DNA from: Microdochium bolleyi | Lineage: Eukaryota; Ascomycota; Sordariomycetes; Xylariales; Microdochiaceae | Direction: 5' to 3' | NCBI GenBank assembly: GCA_001566295.1 | Contig: KQ964254.1 | Span: 434,001-498,000 of the forward strand | Length of the DNA: 64,000 bases | Notes under the pieces: model-generated | What the model was told of the DNA's origin: nothing | The model's database searches: none | Seen by the model: the letters and a program-made list of their open reading frames with translations, nothing else | Translations under genes and position numbers: made by a program | Part shown: positions 42,158 through 52,643 of the stretch, in pieces | Layout: each line of letters opens with the position of its first letter | How positions within the stretch are numbered: position 1 is the first letter of the stretch

Positions 42158-43759
42158 TTACACTGTCGCTGGGGTTTCATTTACAGAACCGCCGAGCCTC
42201 TTCTTGTTCTCCTCCTCTGTTGCACCCGCCGCGCCCACCGCCGCCGTCGTCCGCGCAAGCTCGTCCTCAAGCACCAGGCCCGGTACGCCACCGCGGCTGC
42301 CATCCTCAGTCATGATGGTCTTCTCGGCATCGCCGTCGCCGAGCCCTTGCTTCCCGCGCCAGCGCCACTTATTGGCGAACTCCGCGGGGTAGCTGCCCCT
42401 CAGGCACCCGACGACCTTCTCGCCGAGGATGGGCAGGAACTTGAACGCGTGCCCGCTGCCCCCCGTCGCGACGAAGAGCCCCGAGTACGACGGGTGGTAG
42501 TCGATGATCCAGTCGCCCGAGGCCGTGTCGGTGTACCAGCACAGCCTGGTCTCGCGGAACGGCCGCGTGTCCGCGTCGGCCATCCAGGGGAGGAACAACT
42601 TCAGGGCGGCGCGCAACTGGGCCTCGCCGTCGGGCGGAAGGTGCGACGTCGTGGGGGTCGCGGGCGGGTGGGAGAGGTGTGTGCGCGGCTTTGAGACTTT
42701 GACTTTGTTGTTGCTGCTGGTCGAAGAGGACACTTCTGTGGTGCCGTTTGTGGTTGGCGATGTTTCTGTGATCTGTTCCAGTGGCGCCGACTTGCTCGAC
42801 ATGCCGAGTGGTGTGGGCACCTCTGTCGGGTTCAGATAGCCGTAGCTGTGCCGGGCGACTTTGAGCACGCGGTCCCGCGGTGGTATGATGAAGAATCCGG
42901 TGGACAAGTTCAGCAACACAGGAATGTCGTTCAACCTGGCCTGCTCCTCCTCAGTGATGTCGAGGTATGCGACCATCTGACCTGTCGCAACCGCCTGACC
43001 CTGCAGGTCAAGCAGGGAAGGTGTCCATGCGCCTGTCGCGACGATGGTCAGGTCTGCGGACAGCTTGGTCCCGTCCTCAAGGATCGCGCCGACTACTCGT
43101 GGCTTGTTATCCAGGACACCCGGCAAGGCGAAGATGGGCGACTTGACGTCAAGCCGCTCGGCCGTTCCATTGACAAACTTGACACGGCCTGTGGCAACGA
43201 CCTTCTCATACAGCCAGTGCATGCTGGCCGTGGCATCGGCCCATCCGCTGGCGTCGTTCAGATAGCCCCAGTTGCCAATGACACCCCCGGCGGCAGTCAT
43301 CATCTGAATCTGGTTGCCGTAGTTGCCAACACGCACGCTCATGGGACCGCGGCCGCCATCCGCATTCGCTATGGCCATGGCATTGATCCAGCTCTTCTGG
43401 GTGTAGCCCAGCCCGGGCGTGCCGTCCCGGTTAGCGACCAGAAACAGCCCGGACTCCGTGTAGCGGCCCTCGCCGCCGAGCTCGTGTGGTGCCTGCTGGC
43501 GCCAGTGGTGGGCGGCCTCGGCGGCAAGGCGGGCGTAGGCTGGGTCTGCATAGTCGGCGCGGATGATGCGCGAGGAATCTATGCTGGAGGCATCGCGGGC
43601 AGGAAAGACGCCGTCTTCCGGAGACCGGTCGAGGATTGTGATTGTTGACTTTGCGAAGTCGCGCTGCGAGGTGAGGTGGAGCGCGGTGCTGAGGCCGAAA
43701 ACGCCGCTGCCGATGATGAGGATGCTGTTCGGCGGGCGGAAAGGCTTCGATGCGCCCAT
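42158..43759 (-). CDS. FAD-dependent amine oxidase (sarcosine / fructosyl-amino-acid oxidase type)
   Basis: An intronless frame of 533 residues from the first true ATG (MGASKPFRPPNS). The FAD Rossmann motif GSGVFG is at 17-22. RIIRADYADPAYARLA and a late GLFVATGGSGHAFKFLPILGE are typical of monomeric sarcosine oxidase, fructosyl-amino-acid oxidase and saccharopine oxidase relatives. Cys407 in RLCWYTDTASGDW matches the position that carries the covalent flavin in that family. These enzymes oxidise secondary amines to imines with H2O2 formation, often in peroxisomes, but the C-terminus here (ETPATV) is not a PTS1 signal. A Ser/Thr/Asn/Pro-rich insert at about 335-390 and a C-terminal tail of about 60 residues are extra. 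The substrate is unresolved. It is divergent from the U2SURP-like gene across about 0.9 kb. Confidence 0.85.
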   Translation of the reverse strand: MGASKPFRPPNSILIIGSGVFGLSTALHLTSQRDFAKSTITILDRSPEDGVFPARDASSIDSSRIIRADYADPAYARLAAEAAHHWRQQAPHELGGEGRYTESGLFLVANRDGTPGLGYTQKSWINAMAIANADGGRGPMSVRVGNYGNQIQMMTAAGGVIGNWGYLNDASGWADATASMHWLYEKVVATGRVKFVNGTAERLDVKSPIFALPGVLDNKPRVVGAILEDGTKLSADLTIVATGAWTPSLLDLQGQAVATGQMVAYLDITEEEQARLNDIPVLLNLSTGFFIIPPRDRVLKVARHSYGYLNPTEVPTPLGMSSKSAPLEQITETSPTTNGTTEVSSSTSSNNKVKVSKPRTHLSHPPATPTTSHLPPDGEAQLRAALKLFLPWMADADTRPFRETRLCWYTDTASGDWIIDYHPSYSGLFVATGGSGHAFKFLPILGEKVVGCLRGSYPAEFANKWRWRGKQGLGDGDAEKTIMTEDGSRGGVPGLVLEDELARTTAAVGAAGATEEENKKRLGGSVNETPATV

Positions 43760-44631
43760 GGCGGGGTTCTGCAGAGTATCAGACTGCGACAAGGGAGTGC
43801 CTTGGCAGCCGAGCCGTGTTGGAGCGAGTTGAGCAGTCTTGCCGGAGCCAGTCGAGGGCCCCTCGCCGTTGCAGCTACAAGATTGTCGTGAGCGGAAGCA
43901 GCTTCTCGCGTGCGAGGCTCAACGGTGGTAAGTGAATAGCAACAAAGTTCTAGACCGCGCCTATCGTCCGCATGGTTGTGGGTGCGAAGCCACCCCCGAC
44001 TTCGGCGACGAGTCAGGGTCCTCACCTGTCTGCCGACACTTCCCAACCTCACAGTTGAGGCTTCAAATCAGCTTCGTGAGATGGTCTTATGGTGGCGACT
44101 TTGCTAAGTAAGGGCAGCCATGTTCCTCACCACTCGAAGGATGCAATGCAACATGATGCCTGACAGTTGCAATGTTAAGAAAGTAAGTGTATGAGGGGCA
44201 GTCCGTGAGGCCAACTCTCATGCCAGGTCAATAACTACGATAGCCTACCTCGATGTCAGGCAAGACCAGGCCGCCTGCACATCCCTGATCCCATTGTTTT
44301 TGGTCCACTGTCAAGTGAATATAGAACGAGAGACAGGGTTATGGTTAAGGTGAATTCGAGAGGCAAGTGTCGAGCATGGGGGGCAAGCCCTGGAGACAAT
44401 GCAGCCCCGGTTGGGGAAACCAGGAAGGATCCACTCTGCGCAAACCGTCACCCCAGGAAGTCGCGTAGCCTCAATTCTGTCTCCGTCCACTACATAGCCC
44501 ACGCCCTGCTTTACTTCTGCACGACACGACAGGCCGGGCAGCAGGCGCAACAACTTGCATACTGCACCAGTGATGTACGAGAAACGACCACCATATCATC
44601 CGTAACGCTCTGCCGAGCGCGGCTCCATCCA
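43760..44631. other. Divergent promoter (flavoprotein / U2SURP-like)
   Basis: I see no separate gene. The U2SURP-like frame stays open upstream to an ATG at 44341, adding 97 codons without family character, so most of this is taken as leader and promoter. Confidence 0.5.
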
Positions 44632-47136
44632 ATGTCCGCAAACAAACCTCCGGCAGGTTTCCCCGATGTCGAGGCGAAGCTCCAGACAGCCTCCAAGCAG
44701 TCCGCTTTCGAGAAGCAAAAGCAAGAGGCCGAAGCCAAGCGCAAGCGCGAGGCTGCCGAGACCGCTGCCGTATACGAGAGCTTCGTGAAGAGCTTCGACA
44801 ACGACGATGACGACGACGATCCTCTAAACCAATTCACGCGGGCGCGCGGCCCACAACACGGGTCGCCCTTCGGCCGGGGCGGCGGCGCGTTCGGTGGTGG
44901 TGGCGGAGCTCCTCCCAGACGACACTTTGGATCCAGCATTGGTGGTACACCAGGACCTTTGAAGAGCGGGCCAGGCTCCTTGGGTCCGCTGCCAACGCCG
45001 AAGAGCGGTCCTGGCTCCCTGGGCCCATCACCAAGCGCATTCGATCGGCGGAGACACAACGATGAAGTTTCTACACGCGGAGGGTTTCGATCCGGTAGCG
45101 GCGAGAGAGACCGGGGATATGACAATAGACGCGATGCCTTCCGATCGAGCGGCCGCGCTGTGTTTGAAGACACTGAGCATTCGTCGACGCCTACCAAGTC
45201 CGTGAACAAGGCATTCAACGTGAGCGATGACGAAGCGGACGACGTCAAAACACGGGATCAAGCCGAGGAGAGGGCAGTTGCAAAGCCTACCTTACGACTA
45301 GCAAACCTGCCCCCCGGCACGTCGCCTGCAGTCGTCAAGGCATTGCTGCCAATAGGTCTCGCAGTCGAGAATGTCAAGATTCTCCCAGCTGTCGTGCCAG
45401 CCGGATCAACAGAGAAGAAATCCTTCACAGCTATCGTGACGGTTTCCAAGGAGACACCAGCGGCAGACCTCGATGCTGCAGTCAGCGCTCTGCAGAATCG
45501 GTACCTTGGCTACGGCTTCTATCTCACAATACACCGGCACCTTTCATCTGCCGTGTCAACTTCGGCTGTGGCTTCCAACATCGCCTCGTCCACCACGGCG
45601 TCGCACCCCTTTGGAGCCAAGCCGGTCCCACAAGTCGGGGAAAACACTGCGCGGCCTTTCCAGCATGGAGGTCGAAGAGGCTACGCCCCGCCGACTTCGT
45701 ATGGGCCCAGTGGCTCCTTGTCGAGGACGATCCTTCATGTACCGGTTCAAGCACCTGGTAATGTGAAACAAATCACCCTAATACACAAGGTTGTGGAATC
45801 TGTGCTTCAACACGGCCCGGAATTCGAGGCACTGCTGATGTCCCGCCCAGAGGTTCAGAAAGACGAGCAGTGGGCGTGGATATGGGACGCTCGCAGCGAA
45901 GGTGGTATCTGGTACCGGTGGCGCCTCTGGGAGATCGCCACTGGCCTATACAATAAGAACGGCACCCTCAGCACTTACGTGCCCATATTCGAAGACAGCC
46001 ACGCGTGGAAGCTTCCCAAAAAACCTCTCTCGTACGAGTTTACAACTACAATCAACGAGTTCGTGTCAGATCCGGAGTACAACTCGTCCGAAGACGACGA
46101 GTCCGATAACGAAGCCACCAAGCCAGGGGACAAGCCAGTCGAAGGGCAATTGGCTTATCTTAGCCCCCTGGACAAGGCGAAATTGACACACCTGCTGACC
46201 CGACTCCCGACAAGCCTCGCTCGGATCCGCAAGGGCGACATTGCCAGGATCACAGCGTTTGCCATCACGCACTCCAGTCGCGGTGCGGACGAGGTTGCAG
46301 ACCTGATCGTGTGCAACGTCGTGAAGCCCCTGTCGTTGACCGTCCCCGACGCGGAGCGAAGCAAGGATCAGGGCCTCGAGACGGAGAACGCGGCCCGTCC
46401 TGTAGAGGAGATACTGTCCAAAGCAGTGGAAGCGCAAGACAAGAGTGGTGCAAGCCTGGTTGCGCTCTACGTTGTAAGCGACATACTTTCGTCCTCAGCT
46501 ACGAGTGGCGTGCGGCACGCTTGGCGGTTTCGCCAGCTGTTCGAGCTTGCTCTCAAATGTCGCAGGGTCTTTGAGGTCCTAGGTCTAATGGCAGAGAAGA
46601 ACAACTGGGGACGCCTCAGAGCCGATAAGTGGAAGCGGAGCATCGGACTGGTTCTAGACCTCTGGGAGGGCTGGTCTGTGTTTCCAGTTGAGAGCCAGCG
46701 ATTCTTTGTCGAGACATTCGAGAATCCACCATCAGCCAAGAAGGAGGAGCAGATGGAAGCGGCAGCGAAGAGGGCAAACAAGTGGAAGACTGTTGAGGCA
46801 GGAGCTGCGCGTGTGGCCGAAGCTACAGGCTTTCGACCACTGCCTGCATCAGGATACTCCGCCGACGCGACAGGAGATATTGAAGGAGATGTTATGGATG
46901 AAGACGACGAGGAATACGGCACGGACGACGAGGAGATGGACACCGACATCGATGGCGTACCTATGGACGATGAGGATGACGCGAGCAAAGGGGACCGTAT
47001 GGACGAAGACAATGTCCTGCCCGATACGGCAACAACCGGTGCAGTTGCAGAAAAGGCCCCCAGCCAAGCTGCCCCCGCACCAAGGAAGCGAATGACAGCA
47101 GCCGACATGTTCGCAGACTCGGACGCTTCTGATTGA
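44632..47136 (+). CDS. U2 snRNP-associated SURP/CID protein (U2SURP/SR140-like)
   Basis: An intronless frame of 834 residues, started at MSANKPPAGFPDVEAKLQ because this block opens the family; an in-frame ATG at 44341 would add 97 unlike residues. Order: coiled, Lys/Glu-rich N-terminus; acidic run and Gly-rich segment (about 65-130); a degenerate RRM (about 223-310, LRLANLPPGTSPAVVKALLP ... LGYGFYLTIHRHLS); a SURP module (about 380-430, IHKVVESVLQHGPEFEALLM ... WIWD); a CID-like helical domain (about 490-700, DKAKLTHLLTRLP ... WGRLRADKWKRSIGLVLDLW); and an acidic tail ending RKRMTAADMFADSDASD. Orthologues associate with the U2 snRNP at branch-site recognition in the nucleus. Intronless structure is notable for a splicing factor of this size. 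Confidence 0.88.
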   Translation: MSANKPPAGFPDVEAKLQTASKQSAFEKQKQEAEAKRKREAAETAAVYESFVKSFDNDDDDDDPLNQFTRARGPQHGSPFGRGGGAFGGGGGAPPRRHFGSSIGGTPGPLKSGPGSLGPLPTPKSGPGSLGPSPSAFDRRRHNDEVSTRGGFRSGSGERDRGYDNRRDAFRSSGRAVFEDTEHSSTPTKSVNKAFNVSDDEADDVKTRDQAEERAVAKPTLRLANLPPGTSPAVVKALLPIGLAVENVKILPAVVPAGSTEKKSFTAIVTVSKETPAADLDAAVSALQNRYLGYGFYLTIHRHLSSAVSTSAVASNIASSTTASHPFGAKPVPQVGENTARPFQHGGRRGYAPPTSYGPSGSLSRTILHVPVQAPGNVKQITLIHKVVESVLQHGPEFEALLMSRPEVQKDEQWAWIWDARSEGGIWYRWRLWEIATGLYNKNGTLSTYVPIFEDSHAWKLPKKPLSYEFTTTINEFVSDPEYNSSEDDESDNEATKPGDKPVEGQLAYLSPLDKAKLTHLLTRLPTSLARIRKGDIARITAFAITHSSRGADEVADLIVCNVVKPLSLTVPDAERSKDQGLETENAARPVEEILSKAVEAQDKSGASLVALYVVSDILSSSATSGVRHAWRFRQLFELALKCRRVFEVLGLMAEKNNWGRLRADKWKRSIGLVLDLWEGWSVFPVESQRFFVETFENPPSAKKEEQMEAAAKRANKWKTVEAGAARVAEATGFRPLPASGYSADATGDIEGDVMDEDDEEYGTDDEEMDTDIDGVPMDDEDDASKGDRMDEDNVLPDTATTGAVAEKAPSQAAPAPRKRMTAADMFADSDASD

Positions 47137-49312
47137 GATCAGACCTCAGCAACCTATCGAATTTCGCTTCAAAAGGCTCGCCACAGCTTTCACAACAACC
47201 TCGCTATGTACGAGCCAAGAACGGCGACATCACCTGATAGTGGATCCCTGCTTCGCGATGGCGCTGAGATGCAGGCTCAGCTGAGCTGCGGCTGCGGCTG
47301 CACGTTCACGCCTCGTCAATCTGCTAGTGGCGCATGCGGATTGTACAATGTTTCAGTCGAGCCACGCGATCGTGACATATCGAAACCCGGGACCGCTGAT
47401 CTGTTTCCGCCACCACACCCACGCGACGGGTATTTACATTGCCGAGTCGTGGGGTCGTGAAGTGGCTGCCGACTTGAAACAGTCTAGTGATCTGACCAGG
47501 GGTTGGCCGCCAAGGACACTTTAGCGACCGTGGCTTTTGACCTCCTGACTTCGCAAGCGGGCTTCGCCTTGAGCAGCGGCCACGCTGCCGAGTCATGGCG
47601 CGCTAATTGTCGTGGTACGGTAGACCAGATATCCTAGGCGCGAGACGGGTTTGTTCGTTGCAGTGGAGGAGGCATGGCTCACGCCAGGGATGGATGGAAG
47701 ATCAATGGCGCGCCAATCAGCGAGCGCTTACAGCCGATGCCCCTGCGAGCATGGATCTGTCCGTCTGGACTGGACCCTTTGTGTGCCAAGACATGCTGTA
47801 CATGGAGCATGTGAAGGCGGGAGCCAGCTGTCCTGGGGAACACATCTGGCACTCCCGTTCGCCGAATCTCGTGGGGGTTGACCGTGGCAGCGACATCTCG
47901 AGGCGGGAGTCGGGCAGAAACATGCTGTCATGCGCACAAGAATGCGCAGGCTCGGGATGCAGCCATGAGCGCATTGTGTGTAGGAGAAGCGTGGGATGTG
48001 TCCCCCAAGGCCAGGCTGCCCAGCTGCTGTATGATTGCCCCGCCCGGGCTGGGCGTGTACAAAATAAACGGTCTAGCCTCGCGCCCGTAGATACTGTACC
48101 AGCTGCCCACTTTTATATGGCGCCCCTTCCAGGATCCTGCTTACATAAAAACATGCTCAAGTGGGATGCAACAAGCTCGACGAGGTTGGCAGATGTTCCG
48201 CGGCATCCTCACGCGGGCCATGCCGGCTCACTGCCAGGGCACAAACTATCCATTGTCGTTCCATTCCTCACCTGGCTGGCTGGCAAGACTGCCTCGAGAA
48301 GACCCCGAGTTGAGCACAGCTGCCTCGCTCGGAATCCGCCGGTCGAAGCGGGCTAGCAGGATTCCAAGGCCCCAACCCGAACCTACACTGGAAGTCTGCC
48401 GGCTTGTCTCACAGCCAGCAGCTTCGAGTCACATTCGTCTGTCCCGAATTTCTGGTCGCCACGCCCAGCATCGACTTTTGTCGCTCGCTCGCTAAGCATT
48501 ACGCCGCTTCCCGGGGTTCCCCCGCCCGGTCCCTTGATTTGGTTGTCCGCTCCGGCTTCGACTTCATCTGCTCCTGGACTTCCAGCGCTTCTCCTTCTCC
48601 AGTCTAGGTGTTCCATGCCACAGAGACTGCTGGAAGGCCGCATAGTTCGTTGTCGTTGCCCCAGGAAGTCCCAGCGTCACCCACCTTCGCCTGCCGCAGC
48701 GGTCATCCTTGGCTGATGTAGTTCGGGTCCGCTGTCGTGAACTATCAAACCCCTGAGGGGAGCAACGCCAGCAACGGGTCGCCAGAGAGATCCGAAACCA
48801 TCGCCAGCATCGACTTGTTCATGGTCCCGGTCGCAGCCCTCCTTGCCGTCACGGAGTAAGAACCCAGACAAGTGGTTCGCTATATCTGAGCAGTGTCAGC
48901 AGGAGGAGTGCAAAGTCTGACAACAAGCAGGTCTCACTCTCCTGGGCCTGGCTTTTTTCCCGTGCTTGTTTCAAGCCTGGCCATTGCGACTGGTTCCTGC
49001 GGAACATTCCGGGCGGAATCATTTCCCGATCGTTGTCCTGCGGGCTTGTACACTGCGACTGGTACCTGCAGTTCTGCGCCATTCACGGGTACGCGTACGA
49101 CCTTGGGTTCCGTCTGTGATAGTCTCCATTACGATCGGCTCCGCATCGCTATTCAAACGATTGCATTGCTGGAAACGGACTTACGTAGTCAACGGGACTA
49201 CAGAAGGCCAATTTCCTGGTTTGTGACACGGAGCACCACCATCCGAGGGTCGTGGCTGGAAGCGAGAACATCTTGAAACCAGACGGACCTGACGGGACGC
49301 ATATCAAGCAAG
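47137..49312. other. Spacer upstream of the copper-fist gene
   Basis: A 249-codon frame at 47607-48356 lacks domains and shows scattered Cys/His/Trp of chance type. I see no supported gene. The right half is the promoter and leader of the copper-fist gene. Confidence 0.5.
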
Positions 49313-50960
49313 ATGCCGGTCATCAACGGCGTGAAGATGGCGTGGTAAGATTGGACTTCTTTCTCTAAGACATTCTTTATGCCCTCCTTGGCCTCATTCT
49401 GCCCTTGTCTTCGAGACACGATGCTCTCATGCTTTATGATATCACTCCGCCGGTCTGCCTTTGGTTCTGCAGCTGACCCCTCTGCTCTCGCACAGCGCGC
49501 CGTGTATTCGTGGGCACCGGTCGACAAAATGTGCGCACCACGACCGTGTCATGATCGCGGTGAAGAAGCCTGGCCGGCCTCTTAGCACGTGCCCGCATGC
49601 CCCCGGGATCCAGTGCGGATGCGGTGGTGTACAGGCGGCGATTCCCATCCAACACCACGGCTGTCGGCCCCCGACTACTACTGGTAACATCGCCTGCCAC
49701 GAGGTTACCGTCAAGACCGAAGACGACGCTGCTGAGAGTGTCGTTCAGTCGCCAACGAGATCGACGCAGCGGGTGAAGAAGGCAAAGAGCAACGGCCATG
49801 CTCGTAAACAATCCATCGATCCGTCGGCGCTCGAGCGGATGAACCCCAGCTCTCTCAACATAATTACGCCCATGGGGGCGCCTTCCTTTCCCTCCGTTGA
49901 CGAGGTCGCAAACATGAGCAACGGCCCTTCGACAAACGGCTCTCCCATGTCGTCAAACATTTCGGTCTCGCCGATTCAGAAACCTCGCGTGCTTGCCGAC
50001 AGGGCAACCAATCCGCATCACAAAGAGAACACTACGAGCCCACCTGCTGCTGGCTCGTGCTGCAGCTCTCGAAGACCTCCCATGCCCGTTGCACTCAACG
50101 CCAGCCAGGGCCCAGCACCGGATAGCTACAATGGCACGCAGCCGCGGAGTGCAGAGACCTATTTGCAAAATGGCTCCGCTCAGCAATCAACACCTTCCAG
50201 TGGTGGATGCTGCTCTTCAAAACCTCCTGTCCCCGCAGATCTGCCGCCAGCAACTTTGGCAAGCCCACAGCCACTGCCCATGACGGCATATCCGCAGCAG
50301 TTGCAGCACATCAGCCAAGCGAGCCCTGTCATGTACACGCCGACGCCCATAAACGGCGTAGGCTATTGGCCCAGCCCAATGCCCCAACAAGTCGCGCCGC
50401 AGACGAACGGCTATGTCTACATGAACCACATGGCGCCGCAGTATCCTCCAGCATACCAAGTATATGCACCGTCCACAGCCATGGGCGCCTATCCGGTCAT
50501 GACAGGGCTTACGGCGGAGCAACATGCCCAAATCAACAACATTCTGGGTCGTCCAATGCAATGCCACTGCGGCGACGTCTGCGAGTGCCTGGGCTGCATC
50601 GACCACCCATTCAACAGCAGGACGAGGGACTATGTCGCGTCCGCCATCAACGCGCAGCAGGACTGGACCAAGAACGGCGAGGACGACGCCACGTCGCCCG
50701 AGGACGTGCACAGCTCCGAGGCATCCAGTACCATGCCCTCGCCCGCCGGGGATGCGCTCATCACCGACCAGATGCTGCCGCAGCAGCAGCAGGCCATGGC
50801 CTCGGACTACCTCGTGTTCAACTACAGCTACGGGTGTTTAGGCGAGCCCGAGCACTGCCCCTGTGGGGACGACTGCGCATGTGTGGGTTGCACTATACAC
50901 GGCGGGAGCAGTAACGTGAGTGCGAGTAATGGGATCGGGGCCGCTGGTCCGTCGGTGTGA
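49313..50960 (+). CDS. Copper-fist transcription factor (GRISEA/Mac1 type)
   Basis: A 32-nt first exon (49313-49344), a 151-nt intron and a second exon (49496-50960) give 498 residues. The first exon supplies MPVINGVKMA and joins to CAPCIRGHRSTKCAHHD, restoring the copper-fist zinc site Cys11, Cys14, Cys23, His25, followed by KKPGRPLSTC, the minor-groove hook. Without the short exon the DNA-binding domain would be lost. Two C-terminal Cys-rich copper-sensing motifs of the C-x-C-x4-C-x-C-x2-C type are present, at about 367-380 (CHCGDVCECLGC) and 465-478 (CPCGDDCACVGC). The middle is Pro/Ser/Gln/Asn-rich. Factors of this class activate high-affinity copper uptake and metalloreductase genes when copper is scarce. 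Two CCSS motifs near residues 198 and 248 are extra Cys pairs. Confidence 0.93.
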
Positions 50961-51263
50961 GGTTGGGTTGGATCGAGATGCACATTTGTGTCAGGATTCG
51001 TGATGGTACAAAGTGCACGGAAGCGGCCGGCACAAAGCTTATGTATATGCAACGCGGGAGCACAGCGAGGCAATTTGCAACCAAAAGATACCCTTTGCCA
51101 CAATAGCCTGAAGAACAAAATCACTATTATACCATTCGTCGCTTGCTCTGTTCAAGTAGAGGGTCTGTGATGTAATGCAATACGCTTCTGATATGCTCGC
51201 TCCCTGTGAACCCACGACACCCACCTCTACGCAACAACCCACCATGCCATAGACTCGCGCAGA
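50961..51263. other. Convergent 3' spacer
   Basis: About 300 bp hold the ends of the copper-fist gene (+) and the Arg/Ser-rich gene (-). I see no separate feature. Confidence 0.55.
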
Positions 51264-52643
51264 CTAGCCAAACCGCTGCCGCGCAATCTCCCGCAGCACG
51301 TCCATCGTCCGGTCCTCCTTCTCCTTGTACCGCCGCAGCCTCTCAGCCCGCTCCTCGTCGCGCGCGCGCGCCTCCTCCTCGCGGCGGATCTCGCGGTCCG
51401 TCTTGCGCCGCTGCTCCGCGGCCTTCTGCTTCTTGTACTCTGCCAGGTCGCCCCCGTCCGCGCCGCCGCCCATGAGCTCGCTGTCGTCGACGGCGTCGGG
51501 CCCGGGCGACTTGTTGTCCCGGAACGCGCGCATCTTGTCGGTGACCTCGCGCTTCTTCTCCAGCTTGCGCTCGTGCGACCCGGGGTCGGGCCTGCCGCCC
51601 GCGAGCTCGTCGAGGCGCTCGCGCTCCGCGGTGCGGTCGGCCTTGCGGTCGGCGCGGAGCTGGGTCTGGGTAAACTCGCGATCGCGTGCGGCAGCCTCGG
51701 CCGACGCCTCGCGGCGGAGGGCGAGGTCCTGGAGCGATGGGATGCCCGGGCCGTGGCTTCGCGCCGGATTAGAGGAGGAGGTCGTTGTTGTAGTGGTGGT
51801 GCCGGGGAGGCCCGGGCCGTAATCTTCATCGTCGTCCTCGTTGGAGTCCGGGTCGTTGTTGGAGGTGAGCGGGTGTTGTCTGTCGTGCCGCTGGCCTGCG
51901 CGGTCGTCTCTGCTCCCACTCCTCCCGGGGCCGTAGCCGTCTCCTGAAGACGACTCTGACCCCTCGGGTGAGTCCTGCCTCCTCGCCGGCGAATCTGGTC
52001 TGGCACTTCCACCCTGCTTCTGCTGCCTGGACTCTTCCCTCCCCGCACTGCCACTGTCATTATTCACTCGCACTGCCACCACCCCGTTCCTCTCCGCCTC
52101 CGCCCTCGCCGCCTGGTCCTCGAGCACCGCCGTAGCGAACACATCCGGGTCGTACCACCCCTGCGCGAGCTCGCCCGCGTTCCACTTGCCTACGAAGCTC
52201 TTCCACCGGCCCCGCACCTCGCGCTCGTCCATTTCGTACATGTCGCGCTGCTTCTGTACGTCCAGATAGCGCGCCAGGACGGGGCGGAACTGCTCAAGGT
52301 CCGTCTTGTAGGATAGGGGGCGGGAGGAGAAGGGGAGATCCTTTGGTGGTGCCGTGGTGGGTTTCGTGGACGATGAGGATGGTTTGTGGTGGTGGTGGTG
52401 TCGGCTGCTTCTGTCGCGATCGCTGTGGCGGTGATGGCGGTGATGATGATCGTCGCGATGGCTTCGAGGCGTTTCTTCATCGCGATGGCGCCGGCTCGAG
52501 CCGTCGTGGTGCCTCGTCCTCACACGCCTGCTGCTGTCGTGGTTGTAGTCGTCGCCGTCCTCGCGCGTCCGCTTCACCGGCGACAGCGGCGACCGAGACC
52601 GCGAGGTCCGCGGCCGGTGTGCTGCGTCTCTGCTGCTGCTCAT
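51264..52643 (-). CDS. Arg/Ser/His-rich charged nuclear protein (HEL117-like label in fungi)
   Basis: An intronless frame of 459 residues. The N-terminus (about 1-105) is Arg/Ser/Asp/His-rich with RSRSP and HHHHH runs. A short conserved-looking block follows (about 112-175: SYKTDLEQFRPVLARYLD, DEREVRGRWKSFVGKWN, GWYDPDVFATAV), then a Ser/Pro/Asp-rich spacer with a Thr run and DYGPGLPG and SHGPGIPS motifs, and finally a long Glu/Arg/Lys-rich helix or coiled coil (about 320-459) ending EIARQRFG. RS-like and highly charged composition suggests a nuclear RNA-processing role. Fungal relatives are, from memory, often labelled RNA helicase HEL117, but no helicase motif is present. I do not assign a function. 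It is divergent from the methyltransferase gene. Confidence 0.7.
   Translation of the reverse strand: MSSSRDAAHRPRTSRSRSPLSPVKRTREDGDDYNHDSSRRVRTRHHDGSSRRHRDEETPRSHRDDHHHRHHRHSDRDRSSRHHHHHKPSSSSTKPTTAPPKDLPFSSRPLSYKTDLEQFRPVLARYLDVQKQRDMYEMDEREVRGRWKSFVGKWNAGELAQGWYDPDVFATAVLEDQAARAEAERNGVVAVRVNNDSGSAGREESRQQKQGGSARPDSPARRQDSPEGSESSSGDGYGPGRSGSRDDRAGQRHDRQHPLTSNNDPDSNEDDDEDYGPGLPGTTTTTTTSSSNPARSHGPGIPSLQDLALRREASAEAAARDREFTQTQLRADRKADRTAERERLDELAGGRPDPGSHERKLEKKREVTDKMRAFRDNKSPGPDAVDDSELMGGGADGGDLAEYKKQKAAEQRRKTDREIRREEEARARDEERAERLRRYKEKEDRTMDVLREIARQRFG

Noticed and set aside
44341..44631. In-frame upstream extension of the U2SURP-like gene
   Set aside because: The 97 extra codons lack family character and the canonical N-terminus starts at 44632.
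47607..48356. 249-codon plus-strand frame upstream of the copper-fist gene
   Set aside because: Composition is random-like and shorter frames compete on the other strand. No family recognised.
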